64,000 bases of DNA from Citrobacter portucalensis (GTDB taxonomy: Bacteria; Pseudomonadota; Gammaproteobacteria; Enterobacterales; Enterobacteriaceae). The translations under genes and the position numbers were made by a program. Below, piece by piece: positions 37,167 to 47,347 of this stretch. The notes under the pieces were generated by a model, which did no database searches, was not told the origin of the DNA, and saw only the letters and a program-made list of their open reading frames with translations. Position 1 is the stretch's first letter; each line of letters opens with the position of its first letter. The stretch is from positions 62,001-126,000 of the forward strand of contig NZ_MVFY01000002.1 of the NCBI RefSeq assembly GCF_002042885.1, given 5' to 3'.

Positions 37167-37898
37167 TTAGCCCAGATCGCCAAAACGCACCTGTAGCGCA
37201 GTAATGGCGGTGAGCGCGGTTGTCTCAGTACGCAGAACGCGAGGTCCTAACAGAATATCAGTAAACTGATAACGTGCGGTCATGGCAATTTCATCTGCCG
37301 ACAACCCGCCTTCCGGGCCAATCAGCAAGCGGATGCGCTCCACCGGCAGCGGCAGCGTATTGATGCTGGCGCTGGCGCGCGGATGCAGGTTCAGTTTCAG
37401 ACCTTCGTCCTGTTCCGCGCACCATGCTTCCAAATCCATTGCCGGGCGAATTTCGGGCACCCGGTTTCGACCGCACTGTTCGCAGGCGGCAATGGCGATT
37501 TTCTGCCACTGCTGGAGCTTCTTGTTCAGGCGTTCACTGTCCAGTTTAACGCCGCAGCGCTCAGAAAAAAGTGGCGTAATGAGGCTTACACCCAGTTCGA
37601 TCGATTTCTGGATAGTAAATTCCATTTTTTCACCGCGCGACATCACCTGACCCAGGTGGATGTGTAACGGCGACTCACGATCGTCGAGTTCAGCGTTAAG
37701 TACCTTCACATCCACGCTTTTTTTACTGGCGTGGGTGATTTCAGCGTCGAATACCTGATTGCTGCCATCAAACAGCTGTAGCGCCTGGCCCGGTCCCATA
37801 CGCAGCACGCGGCCGATATGGTTGGCTGCATCTTCACACAGTGAAATTTGGCTGCCGGAAGTGATTGGCTCAGGGTGATAAATGCGAGGAATGCGCAT
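37167..37898 (-). CDS. rsmE: 16S rRNA (m3U1498) methyltransferase RsmE
   Basis: A 243-residue SPOUT-class methyltransferase that modifies U1498 of 16S rRNA. There is a PUA-like N-terminal domain ([33 protein letters not shown]). The C-terminal trefoil-knot motif is [20 protein letters not shown] and [17 protein letters not shown]. The start [11 protein letters not shown] fits the E. coli protein. It lies upstream of gshB in the same direction. Confidence 0.96.
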   Translation of the reverse strand: MRIPRIYHPEPITSGSQISLCEDAANHIGRVLRMGPGQALQLFDGSNQVFDAEITHASKKSVDVKVLNAELDDRESPLHIHLGQVMSRGEKMEFTIQKSIELGVSLITPLFSERCGVKLDSERLNKKLQQWQKIAIAACEQCGRNRVPEIRPAMDLEAWCAEQDEGLKLNLHPRASASINTLPLPVERIRLLIGPEGGLSADEIAMTARYQFTDILLGPRVLRTETTALTAITALQVRFGDLG

Positions 37899-37972
37899 AG
37901 TTAAACATCCGCGTCATGGCCCTGGGCTACGAAATGCCAGGGCATGGTTAAAAATATTGACGCTAGTGTAGG

Positions 37973-38680
37973 TTAGCTCTTTTGCGCCTGGCAAGCGCGT
38001 TGCACATATGGGTTATGGTTCCCCTGTACCTTTGCAATGCGTTCGTCGCGCTCACACTCCCAGTCGGTGACCGGATATTGCTTATTCCAGGCGTTAAAAA
38101 GCTGAGTTTGCTGGCGGGAGAGCGTTAGATCGTACTGGTCGCGCATGTAAAAATAGGTACGAGCGATGGCACCACGGGCGCGGGCTGGCGGCTCGGCAAC
38201 TTTCTCTTTGAAGTCGACCTTCATGGCGCATTGCCCATACTGACCCTCGCCACCGTTCCACTGGCTGTACATGAAGTTAGCGCGATCGCCATTTACCTCA
38301 CCCACCGCAGGTTGCAGGTTATGCATGTCGCTTTCCATCTTACGATAGACTGGATCTTTGGCGCAGTTTTTACGCCCTCCGTCCTGCCAGCACTGACGCT
38401 GATGACCAAATTGCCAGGCGGGGACAACGTGCTCCCATTCAATTCGACTGGCGCGGTTTTCATTTTTTCGCACTTTATAGCCGCAGGATTCGAGGTCAAC
38501 GACCCCTTTTTTGCCTTGCCAGTTAATTTTACAACCGCAGTAGAAATCGCCCGGCGCATCGGCGTTCACCTTTACGCCTGCTGCTTTTGCCTGAGAAAAA
38601 CTGTTGATGCCTTCGGCTAAAACCGGGCCTGAAAACGCAGCGGCTAACAGGGCCGCAGCAAAAGAAAAATGACGGTACAT
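37973..38680 (-). CDS. endA: DNA-specific endonuclease I (periplasmic)
   Basis: A 235-residue precursor with a signal peptide ([22 protein letters not shown], then [13 protein letters not shown]). It is a periplasmic endonuclease of the His-Me finger type; the catalytic block [18 protein letters not shown] is near 83-100. There are eight cysteines in the mature chain, giving disulfide stabilisation. The start at 38680 was chosen for the signal peptide. An imperfect hairpin (CATGGCCCTGG..CCAGGGCATG, 37,914-37,945) lies between its end and rsmE. Confidence 0.96.
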   Translation of the reverse strand: MYRHFSFAAALLAAAFSGPVLAEGINSFSQAKAAGVKVNADAPGDFYCGCKINWQGKKGVVDLESCGYKVRKNENRASRIEWEHVVPAWQFGHQRQCWQDGGRKNCAKDPVYRKMESDMHNLQPAVGEVNGDRANFMYSQWNGGEGQYGQCAMKVDFKEKVAEPPARARGAIARTYFYMRDQYDLTLSRQQTQLFNAWNKQYPVTDWECERDERIAKVQGNHNPYVQRACQAQKS

Positions 38681-38774
38681 CACAAACTCCGTGTCAAAAC
38701 GAGCCCGCAACGTAGCGAAAGTTATTCCAGTATGCAATCAGTTAGGTCAGAAAAGTTCCTGATAATTCTGAAGA

Positions 38775-39272
38775 TTATTCTGCAACCAGCGGTTCGCCGC
38801 AGTGAACACAGCGGTAGGTGGCCTCACCGCGCACAACGCGGTTATGGCGGCGGACGGTCAGTTGGTGCTCCTGACACTTACAGCGGTAAGTAAAGGTCTT
38901 GCGCTGCACCGATTGCAGTTCAAACTGATGCGTGCGCCGGGCCGGTACGCCCAAAACGCTTTCCATCATCCATTTCCACTCTTTCCCGTGTGGCGGCACG
39001 CGCCCAAAGTGCTTCCACACCAGTAAATGCGCCAGTTCATGGGGTACCACTTCGTTAATGAATGCGTCGACGTTTTCCATCAGCAGGACGGGATTAAGGC
39101 GAATTTCATAGGTTTGTAGCCACGCAGTGCCCGCGGCGGTGCCGCGCTGTTGGTAAACCAGCTTTGGCTCCGGGTATTGGCGTTCGAGCTTGAGATTGGC
39201 CTGGGCGAGTTTTTCCCGCAGGCTACGCATAACGGCTTGCTGGATGGCGATAGGGAGACGGGAGGTTTTCAT
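38775..39272 (-). CDS. sprT: SprT family zinc metalloprotease-like protein
   Basis: A 165-residue SprT protein: the zinc-protease helix [15 protein letters not shown] (HExxH) at about 68-82, and a C-terminal zinc ribbon [16 protein letters not shown]. The physiological role is uncertain; eukaryotic relatives (SPRTN) cut DNA-protein crosslinks. The start at 39272 ([14 protein letters not shown]) matches E. coli. galP lies upstream on the same strand. Confidence 0.95.
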   Translation of the reverse strand: MKTSRLPIAIQQAVMRSLREKLAQANLKLERQYPEPKLVYQQRGTAAGTAWLQTYEIRLNPVLLMENVDAFINEVVPHELAHLLVWKHFGRVPPHGKEWKWMMESVLGVPARRTHQFELQSVQRKTFTYRCKCQEHQLTVRRHNRVVRGEATYRCVHCGEPLVAE

Positions 39273-39311
39273 AACGCCAGAGGATAGTGCGACAGGGAAG
39301 GGACTGCAAGA

Positions 39312-39345
39312 GGAAGGCTTCCTCCGCTGGGGAGGAAGCCTTTGG
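39312..39345 (-). terminator. Hairpin after galP
   Basis: The 12-bp perfect stem AAGGCTTCCTCC/GGAGGAAGCCTT lies just after the galP stop. The T stretch on the - strand side (CCTCTT) is weak, but position and stability fit a terminator. Confidence 0.6.
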
Positions 39346-39348
39346 TGA

Positions 39349-40743
39349 TTAGTTGTGTGCGCCAATTTCGCGCAGTTTACGACCCTTCATCAGGTTACGC
39401 TCAATGTGTTCCAGAGAGACGTTTTTAGTTTCAGGGATCAGCCACAGAGTCAGGAAGATGAACAGTACGTTCAGGCCGCCGTAGACCCAGAAGGTGTTGG
39501 CGCTGCCCAGTGAGTTCAGCATCGTCAGGAAGGTTGCGCCGACGATCATGTTGGCAATCCAGTTGGTTGCAGTAGAGCAGGTGATGCCGAAATCGCGGCC
39601 TTTCAGCGGCTGGATTTCAGAGCACAGTACCCAAATCAGCGGACCGGCGCTCATGGCAAAGCCAACGATAAACATCAGCAGCATCAGTACTGCGAAGTAT
39701 TGTGCGGATGCCGAGTGAATCCCCACGTGCATCATTGTACCCAGCACGCCCATACCAACGGCCATCACGATAAAGCCAAGGATCAGCGTAGGCTTGCGGC
39801 CCCAACGGTCAACCAGGCCAATGGCGATAAAGGTTGCCAGCACGTTGGTCAGACCGACGATAACAGTCCCCCACATCTGCTCGGTGGTGTTGGTGTAGCC
39901 CGCCAGCTCAAAGATTTTCGGTGCGTAATACATGATGACGTTCATCCCGGTGAACTGCTGCATCACCTGTAACAGAACGCCAAGGAATACCGCGCGACGG
40001 AAGTTGCTGTTTTCTTTAAACAGCGCCCAGCCGCTCTGCTTCACCTGCAGACTTTCACGGATTTCATCCAGCTCGCGTTTGGCTTCTGCGCTGGTGTCAC
40101 GCAGACGCAACAGGACGCGTTCAGCATCAACAAAACGACGTTTAGCTGCAAACCAACGTGGGCTGTCCGGCAGGAAGATAACGCCAACCAGCAGCAGCAG
40201 GGCAGGGATGATGATTACACCCAGCATCCAGCGCCATGCGCCGCTGTAGCTAAACGCTGTATCGGAAAGATACGCGCCCAAAATACCGATGGTGATCATC
40301 AGCTGATACATGGAGATCATGCTGCCACGAATCTTTTCCGGGGCAATTTCAGACAGGTACAGCGGCGCGGTATAAGACGCAACGCCTACAGCCAGGCCGA
40401 GCAGCACGCGGGAAACCAGCAGGACTTCAACGTTTGGCGCAGCGGCGGAGAACAGTGAACCCGCAACAAACAAGATCGCACCGATCATCAGGCTTTTTTT
40501 GCGTCCCAGTTTGAAGGAGAGCCAACCGCTGCCGACAGCACCTACCGCCGCACCAAACATCATGGAGCTCACCACCCATTCCTGAGTGTGCGGGGTAATT
40601 TGAAACTCGTCGGTGATGAACGGTAAAGCACCGGCAATAACACCGATATCCAGGCCAAAAAGTAATCCAGCCAGGGCTGCCAGAAAGCAGACAAAAAATG
40701 TCATGGCTTTGTTGGAACGCCCCGTTTTTTTATTGTCAGGCAT
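39349..40743 (-). CDS. galP: Galactose:H+ symporter GalP
   Basis: An MFS sugar-proton symporter of the inner membrane that takes up galactose and glucose. The start at 40743 ([20 protein letters not shown]) gives 464 residues as in E. coli, with 12 helices. Sugar porter signatures are [26 protein letters not shown], the QQFTGMN motif in helix 7, RWGRKPTL, and [12 protein letters not shown] at the end. The preceding region has a perfect Gal repressor operator. Confidence 0.97.
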   Translation of the reverse strand: MPDNKKTGRSNKAMTFFVCFLAALAGLLFGLDIGVIAGALPFITDEFQITPHTQEWVVSSMMFGAAVGAVGSGWLSFKLGRKKSLMIGAILFVAGSLFSAAAPNVEVLLVSRVLLGLAVGVASYTAPLYLSEIAPEKIRGSMISMYQLMITIGILGAYLSDTAFSYSGAWRWMLGVIIIPALLLLVGVIFLPDSPRWFAAKRRFVDAERVLLRLRDTSAEAKRELDEIRESLQVKQSGWALFKENSNFRRAVFLGVLLQVMQQFTGMNVIMYYAPKIFELAGYTNTTEQMWGTVIVGLTNVLATFIAIGLVDRWGRKPTLILGFIVMAVGMGVLGTMMHVGIHSASAQYFAVLMLLMFIVGFAMSAGPLIWVLCSEIQPLKGRDFGITCSTATNWIANMIVGATFLTMLNSLGSANTFWVYGGLNVLFIFLTLWLIPETKNVSLEHIERNLMKGRKLREIGAHN

Positions 40744-40827
40744 GATGCCCTCCGGTTGGGTAGCTAGTTTTGTTGATGTTAAGGGTAGGTGAGTACGGGG
40801 TAAAAAAATGCGAATCACATCACATTA

Positions 40828-40843
40828 GTGTAATCGATTACAC
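40828..40843. promoter_or_regulatory. GalR/GalS operator of galP
   Basis: GTGTAATCGATTACAC is a perfect 16-bp palindrome with the Gal operator consensus (GTGNAANCGNTTNCAC-like). It lies 85 bp upstream of the galP start, where GalR and GalS act in E. coli. A related sequence, ATGTAATCGCTTTCAT at 41,011-41,026, may be a second, weaker operator. Confidence 0.8.
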
Positions 40844-41088
40844 TGTCATTCATGCGGATTATTGGTTAATTCATTGAAAGTTAACATTATTTATTGGGAT
40901 TAAATAATGTTGGTCGTCTGAATTTAAGACAATGATGAAATATAATGTAACAGTGATGCAAGTGTGCTGGATAAGAGATGTTAATTCAAGGTAGAGGGAA
41001 ATATGGTGTGATGTAATCGCTTTCATTTTCATTTAAAGCAATAGTAATCAGCGCGGTTTGGTGATGGATGTGGGAGAGGAAATAGGTA
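40844..41088. other. galP-metK intergenic region
   Basis: AT-rich regulatory DNA upstream of galP, with the possible second Gal operator at about 41,011. It has no gene-like frame. The metK terminator closes it. Confidence 0.5.
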
Positions 41089-41117
41089 TAAAAAAAGACC
41101 AGCGCGAGGCTGGTCTT
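41089..41117 (-). terminator. Terminator of metK
   Basis: The stem AGACCAGC/GCTGGTCT is followed on the - strand by a run of seven T, 25 bp after the metK stop. Confidence 0.9.
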
Positions 41118-41141
41118 CATAAGCGTTAAGTCTGGTTTAAA

Positions 41142-42296
41142 TTACTTCAGACCGGCAGCGTCGCGCAGCAACTGTGCTTTGTCGGTTTTTTCCCATGGGA
41201 AATGTTCGCGACCAAAGTGACCGTAAGCAGCGGTTTCTTTGTAAATCGGGTGCAGCAGATCCAGCATCTGAATCAGGCCATACGGGCGCAGGTCGAAGAA
41301 CTCACGCACCAGAAGAGTCAACTGCTCTGAAGGCACTTTTTCAGTACCGAACGTTTCCACCATGATAGATGTCGGTTCTGCCACGCCGATTGCGTAGGAA
41401 ACCTGAATCTCACAACGGTCAGCCAGGCCTGCGGCAACGATGTTTTTCGCTACGTAACGGGCTGCATAGGCTGCGGAACGGTCAACTTTAGACGGGTCTT
41501 TACCAGAGAATGCACCGCCGCCGTGACGCGCCATGCCGCCGTAGGTATCAACGATGATTTTACGACCGGTCAGACCGCAGTCGCCCATCGGGCCGCCGAT
41601 AACGAAACGACCAGTTGGGTTGATGAAGAATTTGGTCGAAGCGGTCAGCCATTCAGTCGGCAGTACCGGCTTGATGATCTCTTCCATAACGGCTTCTTGC
41701 AGCGATTTCTGGTCGATATCTTCAGAGTGCTGAGTAGACAGAACAACCGCATCAATACCGACGATTTTGCCGTCGTCATACTGGAAGGTTACCTGGCTTT
41801 TGGCATCCGGACGCAGCCAGGATAAGGTGCCGTTTTTACGCACTTCAGCCTGACGCTGCACCAGACGGTGAGCATAGGTAATAGGTGCTGGCATCAGCAC
41901 GTCGGTTTCGTTGGTTGCATAACCAAACATCAGGCCCTGGTCGCCTGCGCCCTGTTCCAGCGGATCAGCACGGTCAACACCCTGGTTGATGTCCGGAGAC
42001 TGTTTACCAATCGCGCTCAGTACCGCGCAAGAGTTGGCGTCAAAGCCCATGTCGGAATGCACATAGCCAATTTCGCGAACCGTGTTACGGGTGATCTCTT
42101 CGATATCAACCCATGCGCTGGTGGTGATCTCACCGCCAACTAAAACCATACCGGTTTTGACGTAGGTTTCGCAGGCAACGCGTGCTTTTGGATCCTGTTC
42201 CAGGATTGCATCCAGCACAGCATCAGAGATTTGGTCAGCGATTTTGTCAGGATGCCCTTCTGATACGGACTCGGACGTAAAAAGGTGTTTTGCCAT
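41142..42296 (-). CDS. metK: S-adenosylmethionine synthetase
   Basis: Makes S-adenosylmethionine from methionine and ATP, the methyl donor for trmB and rsmE and the aminopropyl source for spermidine. The start at 42296 ([22 protein letters not shown]) gives 384 residues as in E. coli. Signatures are [12 protein letters not shown] near 114-125 and [19 protein letters not shown] near 255-273. Candidate MetJ boxes lie upstream. Confidence 0.98.
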   Translation of the reverse strand: MAKHLFTSESVSEGHPDKIADQISDAVLDAILEQDPKARVACETYVKTGMVLVGGEITTSAWVDIEEITRNTVREIGYVHSDMGFDANSCAVLSAIGKQSPDINQGVDRADPLEQGAGDQGLMFGYATNETDVLMPAPITYAHRLVQRQAEVRKNGTLSWLRPDAKSQVTFQYDDGKIVGIDAVVLSTQHSEDIDQKSLQEAVMEEIIKPVLPTEWLTASTKFFINPTGRFVIGGPMGDCGLTGRKIIVDTYGGMARHGGGAFSGKDPSKVDRSAAYAARYVAKNIVAAGLADRCEIQVSYAIGVAEPTSIMVETFGTEKVPSEQLTLLVREFFDLRPYGLIQMLDLLHPIYKETAAYGHFGREHFPWEKTDKAQLLRDAAGLK

Positions 42297-42418
42297 ATTT
42301 AATTTCACCTAAGGAGAATTTGGTTAGCTCAAACTGTCGAGTGGAATAGCCATGTGTAGAAGATTCTACCATGAGTCTGCAGATGACGGACACTGGCAGT
42401 CTGAGTGTTAATCGGTAT

Positions 42419-42442
42419 AGATGGATTAACATCTGGACGGCT
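42419..42442 (-). promoter_or_regulatory. Candidate MetJ operator (three met boxes) of metK
   Basis: On the - strand three adjacent 8-bp units, AGCCGTCC, AGATGTTA and ATCCATCT, resemble the met box AGACGTCT (up to 6 of 8). They lie about 125-146 bp upstream of metK, where MetJ represses in E. coli. The match is moderate. Confidence 0.45.
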
Positions 42443-42601
42443 ATTTTAGGACAGTTCTTCGCCTGATTTCCAGCTTTTTTTGATTGAGGTCGCATTGTAC
42501 TGAAAATGTAACTGGAAATTTTTCCTGACGGTGCTGGCAATGTGCATATTTATCTTTTGCTTTTTGACTTTCTTATCGGTATAAAACGCGGCGCGCGGCT
42601 C

Positions 42602-42726
42602 ATATCCGTCATACTTCAAGTTGCATGTGCGTTGGCTTCCTCGCTCGCCCCAGTCACTTACTCATGTAAGCTCCCGGGGACTCTCTGCGTTGCCGCCTTC
42701 CCGCAACTCGAATTATTTAGGGTAGA
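42602..42726 (+). repeat. ERIC element (copy 1)
   Basis: About 125 bp with ERIC hallmarks: CCGTCATACTTCAAGTTGCA at one end, CGCTCGCCCCAGTCACTTAC in the centre and CTTCCCGCAACTCGAATTAT at the other end. ERICs are imperfect palindromes of Enterobacteriaceae intergenic regions. Confidence 0.9.
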
Positions 42727-42930
42727 CAAAAGCACACGACGTTTTCATCGTGTTGCCACTTCCAGCCGGGTTAAAACTTTAGCTTTGGCTTGTGGGTTCG
42801 TTCCGTAAGGAGCAACCGTGGAGGTGATACGAGATAATGAACCGTTGTATTCTGCAGAATCTGTCGCACCGTTCTGGTGTACATATGTCCCCCGCAATCT
42901 GCATCTCTGCTTTGCATACCTGTCGATGTT
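42727..42930. other. Spacer between the two ERIC copies
   Basis: About 200 bp with no recognised gene. The remainder of the metK-speA gap (42,297-43,196) is ERIC copies and promoter DNA. Confidence 0.4.
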
Positions 42931-43062
42931 ATATACACAAAATCATTTATGCTGCGTCGAGGCGGCAAGTGAATGAGTCCCCTGAACGTACGAGTAGTAC
43001 GTGACTGGGGCGAATGAGCGTAGCCAACAAAGTGGCTGCATGAAGGATGAAGTGTATACCCA
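42931..43062 (-). repeat. ERIC-like element (copy 2, inverted, diverged)
   Basis: This segment reads ATTTATGCTGCGTCGAGGCG, then GGCAAGTGAATGAGTCCCC, GTGACTGGGGCGAATGAGCG and GTATACC. It is the reverse arrangement of copy 1, with substitutions and a small extra block around GAACGTACGAGTAGTACGTG. Confidence 0.75.
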
Positions 43063-43196
43063 TCTCGGCGTATCTCAGGACTCAAGAGCCGGTAACGGTC
43101 ACTAAGAACTGAACAAGGGCGCTCTTGGTAAACAAGAGTTTTCTCGTGGTTTCGCCGAACCGTCAGCATTAAGTTCGGTTACGTGTTTACATTGAT

Positions 43197-43343
43197 ATGA
43201 AAAAGAAACCGGTCGCACAGTCGGAGCGTCAGCACTATCTGCTGCAAATTCTGCCTGTATTTGGGTTGTTATCGCGTCTTCGGATTGCGATAGTAGTCAA
43301 CTGTTTTACACTTGTTAATAAAATTGAGGTTCGCTATGTCTGA
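43197..43343 (+). CDS. yqgB: YqgB, small protein upstream of and overlapping speA
   Basis: A 48-residue frame starting [16 protein letters not shown] and containing AIVVNCFTL, clearly the homologue of E. coli YqgB (43 residues). That small protein is linked to acid response and maps at the same place. Its last 8 bp overlap the speA start codon in another frame, so it may act as a leader peptide that couples to speA translation (inference). The C-terminus is longer than in E. coli. Confidence 0.8.
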   Translation: MKKKPVAQSERQHYLLQILPVFGLLSRLRIAIVVNCFTLVNKIEVRYV

Positions 43344-45312
43344 CGACATTTCTTTGGGTTCGCCTTCGTCAGCAGGCGAACACGGTGTACTACGCTCCAT
43401 GCAGGAGGTTGCAATGAGTTCCCAGGAAGCCAGCAAGATGCTGCGTACTTACAATATTGCCTGGTGGGGTAATAACTACTACGACGTCAATGAACTGGGT
43501 CACATCAGCGTGTGCCCGGATCCGGACGTACCCGAAGCGCGCGTTGACCTTGCTGAGTTGGTGAAAGCCCGAGAAGCGCAGGGCCAGCGTTTGCCTGCAT
43601 TGTTCTGCTTCCCGCAGATCCTGCAACACCGTCTGCGTTCGATTAACGCCGCGTTTAAACGTGCCCGTGAATCTTACGGTTACAACGGTGACTATTTCCT
43701 CGTTTACCCGATCAAGGTCAACCAGCACCGCCGCGTGATTGAATCGCTGATCCACTCCGGCGAACCGCTGGGACTGGAAGCGGGTTCCAAAGCTGAACTG
43801 ATGGCCGTTCTGGCTCATGCCGGAATGACCCGTAGCGTGATCGTGTGTAACGGTTATAAAGACCGCGAATATATCCGTCTGGCGCTGATTGGCGAGAAGA
43901 TGGGCCATAAGGTCTATCTGGTCATCGAGAAGATGTCTGAAATTGCAATCGTGCTGGATGAAGCTGAACGCCTGAATGTCGTTCCGCGTCTGGGCGTGCG
44001 TGCGCGTCTGGCGTCGCAGGGCTCTGGCAAGTGGCAGTCCTCCGGCGGGGAAAAATCGAAATTCGGCCTGGCGGCAAACCAGGTGCTGCAACTGGTCGAA
44101 ATTCTGCGCGAGCGCGGTCGTCTGGACAGCATTCAGTTGCTGCACTTCCACCTTGGCTCGCAGATGGCGAACATTCGTGATATTGCCACCGGCGTACGTG
44201 AATCGGCGCGTTTCTACGTTGAGCTGCACAAGCTTGGCGTCAATATCCAGTGCTTCGACGTGGGCGGTGGTCTGGGCGTGGATTACGAAGGTACCCGTTC
44301 GCAGTCTGACTGTTCCGTAAACTACGGCCTGAACGAATACGCCAACAACATCATCTGGGCTATTGGCGACGCCTGCGAAGAACACGGTCTGCCGCATCCG
44401 ACGGTAATCACCGAGTCTGGCCGCGCGGTTACCGCGCACCATACCGTGCTGGTATCAAACATTATCGGCGTTGAGCGTAGCGAACACACAGAAGCAACGC
44501 CTCCGGCTGATGATGCGCCGCGTGCTCTGCAAAGCATGTGGGAAACCTGGCAAGAAATGCATGAACCGGGAACTCGCCGTTCGCTGCGTGAATGGCTGCA
44601 CGACAGCCAGATGGATCTGCACGATATTCACGTTGGTTACTCTTCAGGTACCTTTAGCCTGCAAGAGCGTGCGTGGGCTGAGCAGCTTTATCTGAACATG
44701 TGCCATGAAGTGCAGAAACAACTCGACCCGAGCAACCGCGCGCATCGCCCGATTATCGACGAGCTGCAGGAGCGTATGGCGGATAAGATTTACGTCAACT
44801 TCTCGCTGTTCCAGTCGATGCCAGATGCGTGGGGGATCGATCAGCTGTTCCCGGTAATGCCGCTGGAAGGACTGAATCAGGTACCTGAGCGCCGCGCGGT
44901 GCTGTTGGATATAACCTGTGACTCTGATGGCGCTATCGACCACTACGTTGACGGTGATGGCATTGCGACCACCATGCCGATGCCGGAATATGACCCGGAG
45001 AACCCGCCGATGCTGGGCTTCTTTATGGTGGGTGCGTACCAGGAGATCCTCGGCAACATGCACAACCTGTTTGGTGATACCGAAGCGGTTGACGTGTTCG
45101 TCTTCCCTGACGGCAGCGTAGAAGTTGAGCTGTCCGACGAAGGGGATACCGTGGCGGATATGCTGCAGTACGTGCAGTTGGATCCGAATACCCTGCTGAC
45201 GCAGTTCCGTGACCAGGTGAAAAACACCGATCTGGATACCGAGCTGCAGCAACAGTTCCTCGAAGAGTTTGAGGCCGGTCTGTACGGTTATACTTATCTC
45301 GAAGACGAGTAA
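43336..45312 (+). CDS. speA: Biosynthetic arginine decarboxylase
   Basis: Converts arginine to agmatine, the first step of the putrescine route completed by SpeB. The start at 43336 ([17 protein letters not shown]) gives 658 residues, the E. coli length. It is a fold-type III PLP enzyme: PLP lysine at position 127 in [12 protein letters not shown], with [19 protein letters not shown], and [12 protein letters not shown] near the C-terminus. The gene is preceded by yqgB and followed by a terminator and an unrelated lipoprotein gene before speB. Confidence 0.98.
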   Translation: MSDDISLGSPSSAGEHGVLRSMQEVAMSSQEASKMLRTYNIAWWGNNYYDVNELGHISVCPDPDVPEARVDLAELVKAREAQGQRLPALFCFPQILQHRLRSINAAFKRARESYGYNGDYFLVYPIKVNQHRRVIESLIHSGEPLGLEAGSKAELMAVLAHAGMTRSVIVCNGYKDREYIRLALIGEKMGHKVYLVIEKMSEIAIVLDEAERLNVVPRLGVRARLASQGSGKWQSSGGEKSKFGLAANQVLQLVEILRERGRLDSIQLLHFHLGSQMANIRDIATGVRESARFYVELHKLGVNIQCFDVGGGLGVDYEGTRSQSDCSVNYGLNEYANNIIWAIGDACEEHGLPHPTVITESGRAVTAHHTVLVSNIIGVERSEHTEATPPADDAPRALQSMWETWQEMHEPGTRRSLREWLHDSQMDLHDIHVGYSSGTFSLQERAWAEQLYLNMCHEVQKQLDPSNRAHRPIIDELQERMADKIYVNFSLFQSMPDAWGIDQLFPVMPLEGLNQVPERRAVLLDITCDSDGAIDHYVDGDGIATTMPMPEYDPENPPMLGFFMVGAYQEILGNMHNLFGDTEAVDVFVFPDGSVEVELSDEGDTVADMLQYVQLDPNTLLTQFRDQVKNTDLDTELQQQFLEEFEAGLYGYTYLEDE

Positions 45313-45329
45313 TTAAGACATATCTGCTT

Positions 45330-45367
45330 GAGGGCCGGCTTATTTATATAATCCGGCTCTTTTTTTA
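45330..45367 (+). terminator. Terminator after speA
   Basis: The stem GAGGGCCGGCTTAT..ATAATCCGGCTC pairs around TATAT and is followed by TTTTTTTATT. Confidence 0.85.
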
Positions 45368-45464
45368 TTGATGGAATCTGAAATATAGCCACAACCCTTT
45401 CTTTTATTTTTTAATACACCTACTGTTGCCGCTGTAATAAATCGGAAACAGAAAGGGAATCGAG

Positions 45465-46196
45465 ATGAAGGGATTAAAGTGGAACGTCTTTTTTGCCGTG
45501 ATTTTTTTACTTGCTGGTGGGTGTTCTGGGCCAGTACAGTATAGCAGTGCATCTTCGCCAGCTATAGGCACGGCCTGGGGCGAAGACGTTCGCTCAACGG
45601 TAACGGGCGTATCGGTAGAACGTGCGGAGCGCGATCCTGCTGAAGTTATATTAATAAATTACTCCGCAAAGCATTCGACGGGTTACGATAGAGTATACAG
45701 CATACGCATTAGTGACTTGGAATATGCCGTTCGCGATGCTAATTTTAATTCCGTACCTATTACCCGTTTTTACAACTCATCAGTTGGCCAATGGCAATAT
45801 AGGCTTCCTGCCAAAGTAGGGGCAAATTATCAATTATATGTGCGCAATTATAGCCGAGATACAAACTATGAAATCGTGGCGACAGTGGATGGGCTTGATG
45901 TACTTAACGGTAAACCTGGTTCGCTGAATAATAGCGGCTATATTGTTAATGCAGGAGATTCACTGGCAATCAAAGGGTTCAGAAAAGACAAGCATACTGA
46001 AGCGGCATTTCAGTTTTCCGATGTTTCTGACGCCTACGCCGCTAACTCTGCGCAGGGAGACGTGCGCAACATTGGAGTGATTGGTTTTGCCGCCTTTGCT
46101 TTGCAGGGGCCGGCCGTCAAAAAACTCCCGCCTTGCTCCGCGCAGGCCTTCCCGGCGGACAGTAATGATTACGCCCCTCCGCCATGTCGTCAATAA
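45465..46196 (+). CDS. Predicted lipoprotein of unknown function between speA and speB
   Basis: A 243-residue protein with a signal helix and lipobox (FLLAGGC, Cys about 20). Gly-Ser follows the Cys, favouring the outer membrane. I do not recognise the family. The mature domain is beta-rich with Tyr/Asn-rich segments (SVGQWQYRLPAKVGANYQLYVRNYSRDTNYEI). The C-terminus is Pro/Cys-rich (KLPPCSAQAF..APPPCRQ). The ribosome site AAAGGGAA precedes the start. It is more AT-rich than speA and speB. In E. coli K-12 no gene lies here, so this is an accessory insertion in the polyamine region. A terminator follows it. Confidence 0.7.
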   Translation: MKGLKWNVFFAVIFLLAGGCSGPVQYSSASSPAIGTAWGEDVRSTVTGVSVERAERDPAEVILINYSAKHSTGYDRVYSIRISDLEYAVRDANFNSVPITRFYNSSVGQWQYRLPAKVGANYQLYVRNYSRDTNYEIVATVDGLDVLNGKPGSLNNSGYIVNAGDSLAIKGFRKDKHTEAAFQFSDVSDAYAANSAQGDVRNIGVIGFAAFALQGPAVKKLPPCSAQAFPADSNDYAPPPCRQ

Positions 46197-46260
46197 CGAG
46201 CTGCTTGAAGCGGGGAAGTTTTAAGGCGATAATTGCACAAAATGTGTTTTAAAAAATCTA

Positions 46261-46302
46261 ACCCTTCCTCGTCGGGCCTAACGACGCGGAAGGGTTTTTT
46301 TA
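46261..46302 (+). terminator. Terminator between the lipoprotein gene and speB
   Basis: The long stem ACCCTTCCTCGTCG/CGACGCGGAAGGGT has an inner loop and is followed by TTTTTTT. Confidence 0.88.
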
Positions 46303-46327
46303 TACCGACGAATATGAGGTTTTTGCC

Positions 46328-47248
46328 ATGAGCACCTTAGGTCATCAATACGACAACTCCCTGGTTTCTAACGCCTTTGGTTTTTTACGTCTGCCGATGA
46401 ACTTCATGCCATACGACAGCGACGCCGATTGGGTGATCACCGGCGTACCGTTTGATATGGCAACGTCTGGTCGTGCGGGCGGGCGTCATGGTCCGGCGGC
46501 GATCCGTCAGGTTTCCACTAACCTGGCGTGGGAGCATAACCGCTTCCCGTGGAACTTCGATATGCGCGAGCGCCTGAACGTGGTGGACTGCGGCGATCTG
46601 GTTTATGCCTTCGGTGATGCGCGTGAAATGAGTGAAAAACTGCAGGCTCATGCTGAGAAACTGCTTTCTGCCGGTAAGCGCATGCTCTCCTTCGGCGGCG
46701 ACCACTTCGTCACGCTGCCGCTGTTGCGCGCGCACGCTAAGCATTTTGGTAAAATGGCGCTGGTGCATTTTGATGCCCACACCGATACCTACGCGAACGG
46801 CTGCGAATTCGACCACGGCACCATGTTCTACACTGCGCCGAACGAAGGGCTGATCGATCCGAATCACTCTGTGCAGATTGGTATTCGTACCGAATTCGAC
46901 AAAGACAACGGCTTTACCGTGCTGGATGCTTGCCAGGTGAACGATCGCAGCGTAGATGACATCATCGCCCAGGTTAAGCAGATTGTCGGTGATATGCCGG
47001 TGTATCTGACCTTTGATATCGACTGCCTGGATCCAGCATTTGCGCCGGGTACCGGTACGCCAGTGATCGGCGGTCTGACTTCTGACCGCGCGATCAAGCT
47101 GGTTCGTGGTCTGAAAGATCTGAACATCGTCGGGATGGATGTTGTTGAAGTGGCTCCGGCCTACGATCAGTCAGAGATCACCGCGCTGGCGGCGGCTACG
47201 CTGGCTCTGGAAATGCTGTACATCCAGGCAGCGAAAAAAGGCGAGTAA
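46328..47248 (+). CDS. speB: Agmatinase
   Basis: Hydrolyses agmatine from SpeA to putrescine and urea. A 306-residue member of the ureohydrolase family with manganese ligands in [20 protein letters not shown] and [14 protein letters not shown]. The start [19 protein letters not shown] matches E. coli. It is separated from speA by the lipoprotein gene and a terminator, so it needs its own promoter here. Confidence 0.98.
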   Translation: MSTLGHQYDNSLVSNAFGFLRLPMNFMPYDSDADWVITGVPFDMATSGRAGGRHGPAAIRQVSTNLAWEHNRFPWNFDMRERLNVVDCGDLVYAFGDAREMSEKLQAHAEKLLSAGKRMLSFGGDHFVTLPLLRAHAKHFGKMALVHFDAHTDTYANGCEFDHGTMFYTAPNEGLIDPNHSVQIGIRTEFDKDNGFTVLDACQVNDRSVDDIIAQVKQIVGDMPVYLTFDIDCLDPAFAPGTGTPVIGGLTSDRAIKLVRGLKDLNIVGMDVVEVAPAYDQSEITALAAATLALEMLYIQAAKKGE

Positions 47249-47256
47249 GTTGTTTT

Positions 47257-47338
47257 GCCGGATGGCGCTAACGCTTATCCGGCCTACAGCTGGTTGATGT
47301 TTGTAGGCCGGATAAGGCGTTCACGCCGCATCCGGCAC
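47257..47338. repeat. REP pair (BIME) between speB and loiP
   Basis: GCCGGATGGCGCTAACGCTTATCCGGCCTAC and GTAGGCCGGATAAGGCGTTCACGCCGCATCCGGC in opposite orientation, between convergent genes. Confidence 0.9.
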
Positions 47339-47347
47339 GATTAACGG

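Noticed and set aside
40844..41088. Small RNA gene between galP and metK
   Set aside because: No promoter/terminator combination other than those of galP and metK could be identified.
42297..42600. SAM riboswitch upstream of metK
   Set aside because: No riboswitch-like core or leader terminator seen. Enterobacteria use MetJ, and met-box-like sequences are present instead.
43390..44442. A 350-codon open frame antisense to speA
   Set aside because: Reverse-frame shadow with no protein-like features; speA is certain.
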